NCBI GenBank assembly: GCA_902783395.1
Contig: CACZRA010000234.1
Location: forward strand, 1 to 7,441
Length of the DNA: 7,441 nt
From: an uncultured Lachnospiraceae bacterium
GTDB lineage: Bacteria; Bacillota; Clostridia; Lachnospirales; Lachnospiraceae
Direction: 5' to 3'
Shown here: positions 6,745 to 7,441 of the stretch, one piece after another
How the letters are laid out: each line of letters opens with the position of its first letter
Position numbering within the stretch: the stretch's first letter is position 1
Notes under the pieces: generated by a model
Database searches by the model: none
Told to the model about the DNA's origin: nothing
The model's input: only the letters and a program-made list of their open reading frames with translations
Made by a program: the position numbers and the translations under genes

Positions 6745-7441
6745 ATGACTGCTATACGTAATATGAAAGAAGAAGAGAGAATGATGAGAAGGGCTTTTGC
6801 CAAATATATCATCCCCACGATCATAGCCCTTCTCTTCGGGCAGGTCGCGCCGATCGTCGATTCACTGTGCATCTCAGCTGCGCTTGGAGAAACTGCTCTG
6901 TCCGCGATCAGCACGATCAATCCCGTATATTACTTTTTTATCATTATCGCAGTGCTTGGCGGAGTCGGCGGAGGGGTCGGTATAGCCAAGGCGTCAGGAT
7001 CAGGCGAAAAGGAAAAGGGAGGAAGGATATTTACCAGGACTTTGGTTACTGTGATTGCAGTCTCAATAGTGCTTAGTGTTTTGTGCCTCATATTTATAGA
7101 ACCTCTGCTGGCATTCTTAAGTGCAACTGAAGAAAATCATGGATATGCGAAAGAATATCTTACTGTTCTCCTGGCAGGCATGGTATTTTATGTTCTCAAT
7201 TTTTCACTGACATATATTCTGACCGATGATAACAATCCGAATCTTGCCATGGCAGGCGGGATCGTAGCCGGTACTATAAACATTATCATTGATTATACAG
7301 GCATGATGGTCTTAAAAAAGGGAATATGGGTCACGGCTTTCGGAACCGTTTTCGGAATGTTTGTGAGCTGTCTGGTATTCCTCATGCATCTTAGCAAGAA
7401 GGACAGGATCTGCCGCATTGTATTGAGAAAAGATCTGAAAA
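6745..7441 (+). CDS. MATE-family efflux transporter, 3' end outside window
   Basis: This is an integral membrane exporter of the multidrug and toxic compound extrusion family, which uses a Na+ or H+ gradient to expel small organic molecules. The visible 232 residues cover about the first half of the usual 440-460. Family marks are the opening IIPTIIALLFGQVAPIVDSL (residues 22-41), the Gly-rich LGGVGGGVGIAKASGSGE (71-88, like the usual GSG repeat), DDNNPNLAMAGGIVAGTIN (161-179, like the usual dGnPk.AM...iG...N) and IIDY. About six hydrophobic segments can be placed, near residues 19-41, 56-81, 97-125, 137-160, 167-190 and 193-216. The ATG at 6745 is used because it is the first in frame after GAGGAG; 6763, 6781 or 6784 are possible. 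With a 44-base gap and no terminator after the NRPS, co-transcription is likely, and export of or self-protection from the NRPS product is the natural inferred role. Confidence 0.9.
   Translation, partial: MTAIRNMKEEERMMRRAFAKYIIPTIIALLFGQVAPIVDSLCISAALGETALSAISTINPVYYFFIIIAVLGGVGGGVGIAKASGSGEKEKGGRIFTRTLVTVIAVSIVLSVLCLIFIEPLLAFLSATEENHGYAKEYLTVLLAGMVFYVLNFSLTYILTDDNNPNLAMAGGIVAGTINIIIDYTGMMVLKKGIWVTAFGTVFGMFVSCLVFLMHLSKKDRICRIVLRKDLK

Overview
The window holds two genes on the plus strand and almost nothing else. An open reading frame that is already running at the left edge ends at 6700. It encodes the last two modules of a nonribosomal peptide synthetase (NRPS) that finishes in a reductase domain. 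After a 44-base gap, a second gene starts near 6745 and runs off the right edge. It is a MATE-family multidrug/metabolite exporter. There are no RNA genes, mobile elements or CRISPR repeats that I can support, and I see no terminator between the two genes, so they look like one operon.

The NRPS layout seen here is: C (C-terminal half only, 2 to ~720), A1 (~765-2250), T1 (~2282-2505), C2 (~2540-3775), A2 (~3830-5205), T2 (~5252-5460), R (~5600-6697). There is no epimerase, methyltransferase or thioesterase domain. The R domain has a GATGFLG nucleotide-binding loop and the Thr/Tyr/Lys set of extended short-chain dehydrogenases, so the peptide is expected to leave the enzyme by reduction of its thioester to an aldehyde (or further to an alcohol). 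The specificity residues read from A2 are D-A-T-K-V-G-E-V-G-K, close to the textbook asparagine code and next closest to aspartate. Those of A1 are D-V-M-T-I-I-G-I-S-K, which match no common code I know. The simplest prediction is an acyl- or peptidyl-Xaa-asparaginal (or -aspartal): a peptide aldehyde, the classic warhead for Cys/Ser/Thr proteases, with the exporter removing it from the cell.

Organism: base composition near half G+C by eye, a Clostridia-like protein style, a GAGGAG ribosome site, and the compact C-A-T-C-A-T-R architecture followed by a MATE pump all point to an anaerobic Firmicute, probably Lachnospiraceae or a relative from gut or rumen. This is inference from style, not proof. 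Reductase-terminated NRPS clusters that make peptide aldehydes and pyrazinones are known from gut Clostridia, so the system type is not new. The predicted Asn/Asp terminal residue and the unassigned A1 pocket are the less familiar parts. The start of the NRPS, any earlier modules, and the rest of the exporter lie outside the window.
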